From Suillus spraguei (Eukaryota; Basidiomycota; Agaricomycetes; Boletales; Suillaceae), in contig JABCPU010000131.1 in the NCBI GenBank assembly GCA_016800925.1, positions 1 to 64,000 on the forward strand: DNA of 64,000 bases. Direction: 5' to 3'. Below are positions 63,560-64,000 of the stretch, one piece after another. How positions within the stretch are numbered: position 1 is the stretch's first letter; each line of letters starts with the position of its first letter. The position numbers and the translations under genes were made by a program. The notes under the pieces are model-generated. The model worked only from the letters and a program-made list of their open reading frames with translations. It had not been told where the DNA came from and searched no databases.

Positions 63560-64000
63560 ACATATGGGTTGATCATCACACTTTTCAATGAGGGTATCTA
63601 AGACATGCAGCAATTCAGAGCTCATCTGTTTGGCCCTTTGCAACCTCCAGAGGTCCATATCAGCTCTTCTGAGTTGGTCGGATGTGTCAGCCCAAGCCAC
63701 TCAGAATGGTCGGTCGGCCTCGAGGAGTTGATGTATGGTAGGCTCTGGAAGATTGCCATGACGCTGTTGGTAATGGCCCAGGCGATTTAGAATTGATTCA
63801 ACTTACAGAAAATTAGCAGAAAGATAAATGATGAAAAATTGAATACTCACATTCTCTTTGATCATATGACCCTAGTGGCATGAACTCCCTAAGCATGGCA
63901 TGCAGTTCTTCATTGCTGAGTTCCAGTATGGGTGATTGACATTCAGGAGGTATTGCATTCACTTGGGAGATCACATCAACAATAAAAATGAGATGGTATG
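63560..64000 (-). pseudogene. Partial gene at the right edge with an in-frame TGA
   Basis: From the edge leftward: IVDVISQVNAIPPECQSPIL ELSNEELHAMLREFMPLGSY DQRE, a likely intron (about 63802-63856), then FESILNRLGHYQQRHGNLPE and PTIHQLLEADRPF, a TGA at 63701-63703, and in the same frame VAWADTSDQLRRADMDLWRL then QRAKQMSSELLHVLDTLIE. The amino acid mix stays coding-like after the TGA, so it reads as a nonsense change in one protein. I do not recognise the family. The 5' part is outside the window. Confidence 0.4.

Overview
The window looks like nuclear DNA of an agaricomycete basidiomycete (mushroom-forming fungus). Genes are split by many short introns (about 45-85 bp, mostly GT-AG with several GC-AG), and several families typical of that group appear: a DUF6535 membrane protein, a FunK1 kinase, an OrdA-like P450, KDZ transposons with a TET/JBP-type dioxygenase, and an ERT1/AcuK-type Zn2Cys6 regulator. 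Exon structures were read by hand from reading-frame continuity and splice sites, so exon edges are models.

Layout. 1-1575 is a degenerate tandem repeat of about 295 bp. 1.6-5.1 kb holds a forkhead gene, a PIF/Harbinger transposase N-terminus and a small coiled-coil gene. 5.1-7.4 kb is a decayed SEC23 copy, followed by an intact eight-exon dienelactone hydrolase gene (7.9-9.1 kb). 9.7-15 kb has a small unknown gene, an MFS transporter with one frameshift and a LINE-like remnant. 16-18.1 kb is an intact CCT3 chaperonin gene. 18.5-20.7 kb is a dead P450. 21-28.7 kb carries a small acidic-N-terminus protein, an intact Gfo/Idh/MocA oxidoreductase, an intact 18-exon GH1 beta-glucosidase and an ERT1-like regulator with one frameshift. 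29.7-32.7 kb has an F-box-like/nucleotidyltransferase-like gene and a FunK1 pseudogene. 36.4-39.7 kb is EPL1 (NuA4 complex), 41.4-44 kb an AzgA-type purine permease, 48-51.1 kb a DUF6535 protein.

From 51.3 kb to the right edge the sequence is repeat-rich. An allantoinase gene is broken by three separate insertions (a 350-bp MITE with a clean target duplication, a 250-bp interleaved inverted-repeat element and a 960-bp TG...CA insertion). Beyond minisatellite and paired repeats lies what reads as one compound KDZ-type element (about 55.3-63.1 kb, ends not located): a TET/JBP-like 2OG-Fe(II) dioxygenase, a 238-aa unknown protein, a KDZ transposase that has lost its catalytic core, and an intact 435-aa protein of a family I associate with KDZ loci.

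The intact genes are mostly independent housekeeping or metabolic genes with no cluster logic. The striking theme is the mixture of intact genes with decayed ones. Two genes (MFS, ERT1-like) and the TET/JBP gene are intact except for single-base shifts that could be real mutations or assembly errors.
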